Of a stretch of DNA of 9,457 nucleotides, positions 1 to 5,767 are shown one piece after another; the stretch's first letter is position 1, and each line of letters starts with the position of its first letter. Below the pieces are notes generated by a model. The model ran no database searches. It was not told the DNA's origin and saw nothing but the letters and a program-made list of their open reading frames with translations. Source of the DNA: Caryophanales bacterium. GTDB taxonomy: Bacteria > Bacillota_I > Bacilli_A > RFN20 > CAG-826. The translations under genes were made by a program, and so were the position numbers. Location: contig JALEUF010000003.1 in NCBI GenBank assembly GCA_022781015.1, positions 1 through 9,457 of the forward strand, in the 5' to 3' direction.

Positions 1-490
1 TATTTACCAGCTTGTTTAATATACATGAATTAGAACTGCCAGAGACAATGACCATTACATTATCCCTATAGCAAGCCCAATTGTTCCAAAACGATTCAAA
101 TGCTCTAATAAATCCAGACTTAGGCGTATCCATCCAGGGCAATTCATCAAGAAAAGCCACAATCCTTTTTGAATTCTTTTTCATTAGCAATTTCTCTAAC
201 TCAAAAAAAGCCTCATTCCAATCAGTCGGCTTTTTAGAAATATCAGATCCAAATATTAGTAGAGATTGATAAAACTGGGTTAATTGTTCATCTAATCCCT
301 TTTTTGAATCATCTCTATCGTCAGGAGAAACACCAGCATGTCTAAATGAGAGTCTATTTTCAAACGTCTTATCGATAAGAAAAGTTTTTCCAACTCTTCT
401 TCTACCATATACCGCGACTAGCTCAGGTTTGCCACTGTTATAAAGGTTTTCTAGCTCCTCTATTTCCTTTTTTCTGCCGACAAGATTCAT
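1..490 (-). CDS. AAA family ATPase (ATPase_2/DUF234-type), N-terminal part, runs off the left edge
   Basis: The reverse strand reads from an ATG at 488-490 without a stop for 163 codons to the window edge, so the C-terminal part is missing. The protein starts MNLVGRKKEIEELENLYNSG, the usual opening of the archaeal-ATPase-like (PF01637) family. It then shows a Walker A motif GRRRVGKT (about residues 29-36), a Walker B-like segment IVAFLDELPWM (about 115-125), the family hallmark FIRAFESFWNNWA (about 131-143) and a sensor-like VSGSSNS. Full members are about 400-480 residues with a C-terminal DUF234/nuclease-like domain, which cannot be checked here. The start is supported by GAAGG at 496-500, 5 nt from the fixed-distance window before ATG. 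Functions in the family are poorly known; members are common in accessory regions of gut Firmicutes and Bacteroidetes. The family is clear from motifs; the cellular role is unknown. Confidence 0.88.
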   Translation of the reverse strand, partial: MNLVGRKKEIEELENLYNSGKPELVAVYGRRRVGKTFLIDKTFENRLSFRHAGVSPDDRDDSKKGLDEQLTQFYQSLLIFGSDISKKPTDWNEAFFELEKLLMKKNSKRIVAFLDELPWMDTPKSGFIRAFESFWNNWACYRDNVMVIVSGSSNSCILNKLVN

Positions 491-503
491 AAATGCCTTC
501 AAT

Positions 504-550
504 TATAATATGCCACGAAACGTATTTTTTTCTTTTCGTGGCATATTATA
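504..550 (-). promoter_or_regulatory. Perfect 17-bp inverted repeat in the leader of the AAA ATPase gene
   Basis: The arms 504-520 (tataatatgccacgaaa) and 534-550 are exact reverse complements around a 13-nt loop. On the minus strand the hairpin ends only a few bases before the GAAGG ribosome-binding site, so it would sit in the 5' leader. A TATAAT reading on the minus strand lies at 545-550 at the outer edge of the upstream arm, and another at 502-507 just after the downstream arm. No T-run follows on the minus strand, so it is not a simple terminator for that strand. It could be an operator, a leader RNA structure or a small repeat element. Confidence 0.6.
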
Positions 551-576
551 GTATGATTTCAAAGGCTTGTTTATAC

Positions 577-604
577 AAAAAAAGTTCCAACTTTCATCGG
601 AACT
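577..604 (-). terminator. Rho-independent terminator of tRNA-Val
   Basis: On the minus strand an 8-bp stem (AGTTCCGA / TTGGAACT, one G-T pair) closes a 6-nt loop and is followed by seven T residues. It lies 14 nt past the CCA end of tRNA-Val and separates the tRNA from the downstream AAA ATPase gene. Confidence 0.85.
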
Positions 605-618
605 AATCTTTGTAAATA

Positions 619-694
619 TGGTGGGTGCTACAGGGATCGAACCTGTGACCTCCTGTACGTCAAACAGGTGCTCTCCCAGCTGAGCTAAACACCC
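619..694 (-). tRNA. tRNA-Val(GAC)
   Basis: A 76-nt cloverleaf reads on the minus strand. The acceptor arm is GGGTGTT with AGCACCC (one G-T pair), the D-arm stem is GCTC/GAGC, the anticodon arm is CCTGT-TTGACGT-ACAGG, and the T-arm is ACAGG-TTCGATC-CCTGT. The discriminator A and the CCA end are encoded. Loop positions 34-36 are GAC, which reads valine GUC/GUU codons. Position 37 is G where A is more usual. The gene stands alone with its own promoter (730-758) and terminator (577-604). Confidence 0.95.
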
Positions 695-729
695 ATGTTT
701 ACATTAGGTTGCCTTTTTTAGGCTTGATT

Positions 730-758
730 ATTCTAGTAATAAGCAAGCCCATAATCAA
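730..758 (-). promoter_or_regulatory. Promoter of tRNA-Val
   Basis: The minus strand shows TTGATT (753-758) and TAGAAT (730-735) separated by exactly 17 bp, which predicts a start near 722-724, about 28 nt before the mature tRNA 5' end. Both hexamers lie inside a 10-bp inverted repeat (722-731 and 751-760). Confidence 0.75.
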
Positions 759-853
759 GCATTATTTTATTTTTTTGTAATAGATGCCAGCTTTTGTAAC
801 CTAAAAGAGGTTAAGAAAGTAAGAAAATGATGTTTCAAATTTCATGTTATGTG

Positions 854-999
854 TCATTTTTTTGCAACACGGAAATAGTTTTGGTACACGGTTAGATGAT
901 CTTTACCTTTATGTTCTTCTTTAAAATATAGCCAATCGGCAACTGGCTTATCTCTTCTCTAACTTCTTATAATTTATTTTTGATTTCTTTATTGCTCAT
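854..999 (-). pseudogene. Remnant of a small gene of the 'LPxGYIxxKxIxGK' type
   Basis: From an ATG at 997-999 the minus strand reads MSNKEIKNKL, a TAA stop, then EVREEISQLPIGYILKKNIK. After that, one base shift gives GKDHLTVYQNYFRVAKK and a stop (854-856). The pattern of a charged helix followed by LP-GYI-KK-I-GK resembles short, widespread Bacillota accessory proteins (often annotated as DUF6788-like and found near transposons or nucleotidyltransferase toxins). The start has a possible ribosome site AGGA about 10 nt upstream (1009-1013). With one in-frame stop, one frameshift and probable C-terminal loss, it would be non-functional. The family match is from memory and should be treated as tentative. 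Confidence 0.45.
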
Positions 1000-1017
1000 T
1001 TTTGGGGTTCCTAAAAT

Positions 1018-1066
1018 TTATAACCCCTTTATAACCCCTGTTTCTAACTTTATTAAGGGGTTATAA
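1018..1066. repeat. Three copies of ttataacccct: two direct, one inverted
   Basis: The 11-mer ttataacccct occurs at 1018-1028 and immediately again at 1029-1039; its exact reverse complement lies at 1056-1066. The inverted copy can form a stem with either direct copy. No T-run follows on either strand, so this looks more like a protein-binding site or a switchable hairpin than a terminator. It lies just upstream of the broken gene (854-999) and about 60 bp downstream of the Fic gene stop. Confidence 0.65.
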
Positions 1067-1126
1067 TTCGAAAGAAGAAAACATGCTTAAAATAAATCAA
1101 TAAATATAAGGTAATTTGTTTTTAGA

Positions 1127-2383
1127 TTATCTAGCTTTATAGCCAAAGTTTTTCAATGCATAAAGGATATTGTTCCTATTAACATCAAATAATTTTACTT
1201 TGGAAGTAGAATCTATTTCTTTTAAAACCCCATAAGAAACAAACCTATTCAGTGTCTTTAATGCGCCTTGTTTAGACATAGACGCATTAATCATCTTGAG
1301 GAAATCATTATATGAGAAGACCCCTTTATAGGAGATAAGTATTTTTTTGATATAGTTTAGTTCGGTTTGAGTTAATACATTACCTTTATTTTTAACCACC
1401 TGTTCTAAATGATTCAGATTTTGATAGCAAATAAGATAATCTATAGATACACTTAATAGATACTTTAAAAAGTAAGTCAAATCATTATGGGAATCCCTAC
1501 TTAGCTCAATGGCTTTGTAATAATCGTTTTTTGTTTGGTTAATGGCTTCCGAAATAATTGGAGGAAAGACCTTGCACCCGCTTAATAAATATATCCAATA
1601 AGAAACCATGCGGGCAGTCCTGCCGTTATAATCAAAATATGGATGAATATAAATCAAATAATAATGACAGAAATGCGGTAGCAAGATAAGTTTGTTCTTA
1701 TTCTTGCTAAGTAATGTCTTATTTACATAATCGAACAAAGCATTCATGCATTCCTCGATTTTATCATGTGGACATCCATGGTAGCGATCTATCTCCACTT
1801 CATCATAACGATAATATTCAAGAGGACGTAACTTATCTTCTTCATCCAAGCAGCCATCGCTTAGCAAATTATAAAGTTTAAAAAGATTGTCTTTATTAAA
1901 TTCTGGAAGGTTATTAACAAAATCAATCCCTGCTTTCATATTTTTGATAATAATATCGTTTCTATCTAAAGTAGGTGCATCATCTTCTAGTAATTCCTTT
2001 AATCTTTTCCTAGTTGTAGGAACATTTTCGACATTTAAGCTTCCTTCAATCTCAGAATAGATTCTAGATTCAATGAAATTAGAAGAATATCTATTGAATA
2101 ATTCGTTATCTTCATTAGAAAACAAGATGAAATCATTCAACAAGTTCCTTAAATCTGAACAAGGCGAATAATATAGACACTTAAAATTGAAAGTAGGTAA
2201 TGGTAATAAAGAGATATAAGGGTTATTTAAAGATGCGATTGATTCTTTATATGCGATTAGTTCCCCATGTTCAAAAGGAGAAATATAAGTACCGGCTTCA
2301 GTTCCATACTCCAATTCCTTGGAAGTATAGTATTTTTCATTAAATTGTTTTTCTAATATTTTTTGTAGAGTTTGGCTTTCCAT
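1127..2383 (-). CDS. Fic family protein with C-terminal winged helix
   Basis: Probable AMP-transferase (Fic proteins move AMP or another nucleotide part onto protein hydroxyls). Numbered from the ATG at 2383 (418 aa), it has an N-terminal Fic_N-like region, an inhibitory-helix motif SEIEG (Glu113) typical of self-inhibited class II Fic proteins, the active-site loop HPYFDYNGRTAR (His247, Asp251, Asn253, Arg255, Arg258), and a C-terminal winged-helix-like segment (about 338-400). Two motif positions are unusual: Tyr252 replaces the first Gly of HPFxDGNGR, and Tyr109 stands where class II proteins have Ser/Thr. The frame is open ten codons further, to an ATG at 2411-2413, but those codons (MVYGKVYNLC) are made of operator-like repeats. 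Neither start has an ideal ribosome site: GAAAGG lies 14 nt before the inner ATG. The gene is monocistronic, with no separate antitoxin visible. Fold certain; target unknown. Confidence 0.9.
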   Translation of the reverse strand: MESQTLQKILEKQFNEKYYTSKELEYGTEAGTYISPFEHGELIAYKESIASLNNPYISLLPLPTFNFKCLYYSPCSDLRNLLNDFILFSNEDNELFNRYSSNFIESRIYSEIEGSLNVENVPTTRKRLKELLEDDAPTLDRNDIIIKNMKAGIDFVNNLPEFNKDNLFKLYNLLSDGCLDEEDKLRPLEYYRYDEVEIDRYHGCPHDKIEECMNALFDYVNKTLLSKNKNKLILLPHFCHYYLIYIHPYFDYNGRTARMVSYWIYLLSGCKVFPPIISEAINQTKNDYYKAIELSRDSHNDLTYFLKYLLSVSIDYLICYQNLNHLEQVVKNKGNVLTQTELNYIKKILISYKGVFSYNDFLKMINASMSKQGALKTLNRFVSYGVLKEIDSTSKVKLFDVNRNNILYALKNFGYKAR

Positions 2384-2392
2384 ACATAAATT

Positions 2393-2453
2393 GTAAACCT
2401 TTCCGTAAACCATGTAAACATTATTAGTGAACCTTTCCGTAAACCTATAAACT
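2393..2453 (-). promoter_or_regulatory. Operator-like array of GTAAACC heptamers at the Fic start
   Basis: Plus-strand units lie at 2393 (GTAAACC), 2405 (GTAAACC), 2414 (GTAAACA), 2427 (GTGAACC), 2439 (GTAAACC) and, weaker, 2447 (ATAAACT). They form two 19-bp direct repeats with one mismatch, 2393-2411 and 2427-2445, offset by 34 bp. The array begins just downstream of the predicted transcription start and covers the longest possible Fic start codon, a classic position for repression. Confidence 0.65.
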
Positions 2454-2458
2454 ATAAG

Positions 2459-2487
2459 AAATTAGAGAAGTCTGGTTGCTAAATCAA
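2459..2487 (-). promoter_or_regulatory. Predicted promoter of the Fic gene
   Basis: The minus strand has TTGATT (2482-2487) and TAATTT (2459-2464) with 17 bp between them, giving a start near 2452. This places the GTAAACC array at about +7 to +59. The -10 is weak, so this is a moderate call. Confidence 0.45.
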
Positions 2488-2621
2488 TTTAATCTAAAGC
2501 GGTAGGCGGAAATCGTTTATCGATTACTATAAAAATTTTTTGGTATGAAGAAAATAAGTTAAAAGTGGTTTTTGAATGACCATTTTTTTAAATTACGTAA
2601 TGTTAAGGGAAAAATACCCCA

Positions 2622-2637
2622 TAAAATCTAGATTTTA
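2622..2637. repeat. Perfect 16-bp palindrome
   Basis: taaaatctagatttta is its own reverse complement. It lies in non-coding DNA between the Fic promoter and the 33-bp-period array. Its AT-rich character makes chance possible. Confidence 0.5.
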
Positions 2638-2658
2638 ATAGGATTTTGAATTGCTTCT

Positions 2659-2747
2659 GCACCAATTTCCTAGGGACTTTTACATAGACTTGCACCAATT
2701 TCGGAGCGACTTTTGCTACTATCCGCACCAATTTCCTAGCGACTTTC
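2659..2747. repeat. Three 23-bp direct repeats with an exact 33-bp period
   Basis: Copies lie at 2659-2681, 2692-2714 and 2725-2747. Each starts GCACCAATTTC and ends with a GACTTT core (GGGACTTTT, GCGACTTTT, GCGACTTTC); copies 1 and 3 differ at only two positions, and copy 2 has GGA where the others have CTA. The two 10-bp spacers (acatagactt, gctactatcc) are unrelated to each other. A 33-bp period puts copies on nearly the same helix face. Spacers are far too short for CRISPR; the layout fits transposase end-binding sites or iterons. Confidence 0.85.
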
Positions 2748-2763
2748 ATAATCCGATTCCATC

Positions 2764-2775
2764 CGAACTAGTTCG
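2764..2775. repeat. 12-bp palindrome cgaactagttcg
   Basis: A perfect palindrome 16 bp past the last 23-bp repeat, in the non-coding stretch leading to the tRNA-Thr terminator. Function unknown. Confidence 0.4.
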
Positions 2776-2803
2776 AACGGGATAAAATTTACGGTTCCAA
2801 AGG

Positions 2804-2840
2804 AAATAAAAAACATCAAGACTTCTAGTTCATCTTGATG
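2804..2840 (-). terminator. Rho-independent terminator of tRNA-Thr
   Basis: The minus strand forms an 8-bp stem CATCAAGA / TCTTGATG around an 11-nt loop, followed by TTTTTTATTT. It lies 14 nt past the tRNA-Thr CCA end. Confidence 0.88.
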
Positions 2841-2854
2841 CTAAATCATCTAAT

Positions 2855-2930
2855 TGGTGCCGACTAACGGAATTGAACCATCAACCTACGCATTACGAAT
2901 GCGTTGCTCTGCCAATTGAGCTAAGTCGGC
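2855..2930 (-). tRNA. tRNA-Thr(CGT)
   Basis: A 76-nt minus-strand cloverleaf. The acceptor arm is GCCGACT/AGTCGGC (7 perfect pairs), the D-arm stem GCTC/GAGC, the anticodon arm ACGCA-TTCGTAA-TGCGT and the T-arm GATGG-TTCAATT-CCGTT (with G-T pairs). The encoded end is A-CCA. Anticodon CGT reads threonine ACG. It is a single gene between the cation ATPase terminator and its own terminator. Confidence 0.95.
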
Positions 2931-2940
2931 AACTTGGGAT

Positions 2941-2969
2941 AATATAAGCAAACTTGCCTATTTTATCAA
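2941..2969 (-). promoter_or_regulatory. Promoter of tRNA-Thr
   Basis: On the minus strand TTGATA (2964-2969) and TATATT (2941-2946) are 17 bp apart, close to consensus. The start would be only a few bases before the mature tRNA 5' end. The -35 follows directly on the T-tract of the ATPase terminator, a compact arrangement. Confidence 0.8.
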
Positions 2970-3001
2970 GAAAAATATCCCCCTCCATTTCTAGAGGGGG
3001 A
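2970..3001 (-). terminator. Terminator of the P-type ATPase gene
   Basis: Eight perfect pairs (TCCCCCTC / GAGGGGGA) close an 8-nt loop and are followed on the minus strand by TATTTTTCTT. It begins 8 bp after the stop codon. Confidence 0.9.
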
Positions 3002-3008
3002 ATGCTTG

Positions 3009-5735
3009 TTAAGCCTTTTTGGATAGCTTCTTTTTGATAAACATTACTAGGACTGCTATTTCATGTACTACTAATGGAACAATAGACAGGGCGAAGACAT
3101 ATAGGTAATCCATTGGTTCATCATGAAGTGGATAGACAGAGAAAGCGTTATTGACATAAGGAGTTTCAATAACCGCTAATTGTAATCCAATACCTAGGAA
3201 GAAGGATGCCCATAACAAGATATTCTTATCCTTGAAAACATGGATAAAGCTCTTTTTTGTATTGGTCATGCCTAACATATGGAAGAGTTCAGAGAAAGAA
3301 AGGACACAGAAGGCCATCGACTGGGCTTCTTCTAGGTTATGCTTAACTCCATCTGCATTAACAGTATCTAGGAAAGCATTGATATCTGCCGGGGTAAAGT
3401 GACCATTTAGCATCGGCTTTAACAAGAAAGCCGCTAAGGTAATAAGTCCGATAACTAGACCATATCCAAACGTAATTAGATACCCGCCATGGCTAAATAA
3501 GGATTCTTTGGAATCACGAGGTTTATCTTCCATGATATCATCAGGTTTCTTATCTGAGCCTAAAGCGATTGCAGGCAAGGAGTCGGTAATTAAGTTAACC
3601 CATAATAAGTGAATAGCAATTAATGGGGTATCTAAACCAACTAGAGCTGCAATAAGCATACATATGACTTCACCAATATTAGAGGAAAGAAGGAACAATA
3701 TGGTTTTCTTGATGTTTGCATATATCCCTCTTCCTTCTTCTACTGCTTTTTCAATAGAAGCGAAGTTATCATCGGTAAGGACCATATCGGCCGCACCTTT
3801 AGCAACGTCAGTTCCTGTTATACCCATGGCTATACCGATATCGGCAGATTTTAATGATGGAGCGTCATTGACTCCATCTCCAGTCATGGCTGCTATATTT
3901 CCATTTGCCTTGATAGCCTTGACTATCTCGACTTTATTTTGCGGGGATACCCTAGCAAATACCCTGACTTTCTTGACAGCTTCTTGCAATTGCTTTTCAT
4001 CTAAAGCATCAATTTCATCTCCAGACATACACTCGTCTAGACTAGAGGCAATGCCTAATTCTTTAGCAATTGCAAAGGCGGTGTCTTTGTGGTCGCCAGT
4101 AATCATTACGGTTGTAATTCCAGCCTTCTTTAAAGTGGCAACTGCAGGTTTAGCAGCTTCTCTAGGCGGGTCGACCATGCCTACTAATCCAACAAATACC
4201 AAATCATCTTCTTTGATGGAATCATTGCTAGCCATAGATAAGGCAAGTACCCTAAGAGCCTTATTAGACATATTAGAAGCAGCGTTCTTTATATCTTCTA
4301 TATCCTTTTTACTAATAGAGACTTCCTTGCCGTCTTTATAAATCCTAGTGGTATGTTTCAATACCTGGTCCATCGCACCTTTTGTATAGATTAAGTTTCC
4401 AACTGGGGTTTGGTGTAATGTTGACATCATCTTCCTGACCGAATCAAAAGGAAGTTCATCAATTCTAGGGGTTTGTTTTTCTAATTCCGATTTTGGATAG
4501 CCTAATTTAGAAGCAAATTCGACAAGGGCAACTTCAGTAGGATCGCCATAAGTTCCATTTTCGATTTTGGCATTGCTACATAGACACATGCCTTTAGCAA
4601 GCAAGCTTAATTCTTTATTAGTTATATGGTCTTTATCATAATCTTTGTTATTGTAATAGGCTTCTACTACAGTCATCTTGTTTTGGGTAAGGGTTCCTGT
4701 TTTATCTGAGCAGACAAAGGAAACTGCACCTAAAGTTTCAACCGATGCTAGACGTCTAACGATTGTATTGACCTTGACCATTTTAGTCATACCCATGGCT
4801 AAGACAATTGTAACAACAGCAGTAAGTCCTTCTGGAATAGCAGCAACTGCTAGGGCAACTGAATCAAGTAAGGCTTGGCTCCATTCGGATCCGATGTTGC
4901 CATTTATTAAAGCCCAGATAATCTTTACTACTAACATCAAGACGACAATCCCAATAGTTAGGTAGCCTAGGAATTTGGACAATCCTGCAAGTTTCTTCTG
5001 TAAAGGAGTCATTTCTTCTCCCTCACTAGATAACATCGAGGCAATACGTCCAATCTCGGTATTCATTCCAGTAGCAATGACAATGCCTTCACCTCTACCA
5101 TAGACAATAGGAGTAGACATAAATACTTCATTTACCCTATCTCCAACACCTACTTCTTCACTTAATACAATAGAAGCATCTTTTTCGGCTGGGACAGATT
5201 CTCCAGTAAGAGAAGATTCATCGGCTTTAATGGCAAAGCTTTTTATTAAACGTAAATCAGCTGGGACAGTCCTGCCTTCTTCTAGGATTACTATATCTCC
5301 TACTACTAAATCTTCAGCAGGGATATCAATAATCTTATCTCCCCTTCTTACTGTTGCAGTCGGGGCAGACATCTTCTTTAAGGCTTCAAGAGCTTTCTCG
5401 GCCTTCATTTCCTGAATTGTACCGATTGTAGCATTCAATATGACTACACCAAAAATAATAAATACATCCGCTAAGGCTTCAGGTCCTTCAGTTCCTTTTA
5501 CCATGTTAATGATACCTAGAACCAAAGAAATAATAGCAGCAATGGCCAATATTAAAGTCATTGGGTCTTTGATATTATCTAGGAATATCTTCCACCATGG
5601 GTCAGAGGCTTTTTCCTCTAATTTGTTCTTCCCGTTTTTCTCTAATCTAGATTTAGCTTCACTTTCACTTAATCCAGATTGCTCATTTGAATTAAAAACG
5701 TCGATTACTTCGTTAAAATTCTTGTTCTCGTACAT
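3009..5735 (-). CDS. P-type IIA cation-transporting ATPase, probable Mn2+ exporter (PacL/SERCA-like)
   Basis: An ATP-driven membrane pump of 908 residues, full length for the family. Numbered from the ATG at 5735 it has an N-terminal cation-ATPase domain, TGES (177-180), the M4 motif PEGL (301-304), the phosphorylated DKTGT (Asp344), KGA in the nucleotide domain (452-454), TGD (545-547) and the hinge GDGVNDAP (619-626), with about ten transmembrane segments. Ion-site residues of SERCA are kept: Asn686 and Glu689 in M5 (SSNIGE), Asn714/Thr717/Asp718 in M6 (NLITDSLP), and a Glu816 in M8 (LSFSEL). These motifs alone would suggest Ca2+. The yybP-ykoY aptamer in the leader instead suggests Mn2+ export, as reported for the YoaB and MgtA pumps of Lactococcus and Streptococcus. 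The frame extends 19 codons upstream to a GTG, but that part is riboswitch sequence; the chosen ATG follows AAAGGA by 5 nt. Confidence 0.95.
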   Translation of the reverse strand: MYENKNFNEVIDVFNSNEQSGLSESEAKSRLEKNGKNKLEEKASDPWWKIFLDNIKDPMTLILAIAAIISLVLGIINMVKGTEGPEALADVFIIFGVVILNATIGTIQEMKAEKALEALKKMSAPTATVRRGDKIIDIPAEDLVVGDIVILEEGRTVPADLRLIKSFAIKADESSLTGESVPAEKDASIVLSEEVGVGDRVNEVFMSTPIVYGRGEGIVIATGMNTEIGRIASMLSSEGEEMTPLQKKLAGLSKFLGYLTIGIVVLMLVVKIIWALINGNIGSEWSQALLDSVALAVAAIPEGLTAVVTIVLAMGMTKMVKVNTIVRRLASVETLGAVSFVCSDKTGTLTQNKMTVVEAYYNNKDYDKDHITNKELSLLAKGMCLCSNAKIENGTYGDPTEVALVEFASKLGYPKSELEKQTPRIDELPFDSVRKMMSTLHQTPVGNLIYTKGAMDQVLKHTTRIYKDGKEVSISKKDIEDIKNAASNMSNKALRVLALSMASNDSIKEDDLVFVGLVGMVDPPREAAKPAVATLKKAGITTVMITGDHKDTAFAIAKELGIASSLDECMSGDEIDALDEKQLQEAVKKVRVFARVSPQNKVEIVKAIKANGNIAAMTGDGVNDAPSLKSADIGIAMGITGTDVAKGAADMVLTDDNFASIEKAVEEGRGIYANIKKTILFLLSSNIGEVICMLIAALVGLDTPLIAIHLLWVNLITDSLPAIALGSDKKPDDIMEDKPRDSKESLFSHGGYLITFGYGLVIGLITLAAFLLKPMLNGHFTPADINAFLDTVNADGVKHNLEEAQSMAFCVLSFSELFHMLGMTNTKKSFIHVFKDKNILLWASFFLGIGLQLAVIETPYVNNAFSVYPLHDEPMDYLYVFALSIVPLVVHEIAVLVMFIKKKLSKKA

Positions 5736-5767
5736 ATGGATCCTTTCTCTCCTAAAAGAATATTTGG

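Larger units (their letters stand above)
2545..2750. mobile_element. Possible IS21-like terminal relic without transposase
   Basis: The segment has no coding frame but has features seen in the ends of IS21-family elements. There are multiple long direct repeats near the right side (2659-2747) whose minus-strand core is GTCGCTAGGAAATTGGTGC. At the left there is a motif, gtttttgaatgacca (about 2564-2584), like the other end type of such elements in Bacillota. A perfect 16-bp palindrome sits between them (2622-2637). No istA/istB remnants are visible on either side. The assignment rests on remembered motif resemblance only; the boundaries are approximate. Confidence 0.35.

Noticed and set aside
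81..269. Plus-strand 62-codon frame near the left end
   Set aside because: It lies opposite the AAA ATPase, whose Walker motifs are in the minus-strand frame.
797..813. 6-bp hairpin taacct/aggtta as a terminator
   Set aside because: Short stem, no T-run on either strand and no gene ending there.
1018..1066. Terminator of the Fic gene
   Set aside because: The stems are stable enough but no T-run follows on the minus strand, and the repeat layout is not terminator-like.
2659..2747. CRISPR array
   Set aside because: Repeats are 23 bp but spacers are only 10 bp, there are three units and no cas genes nearby.
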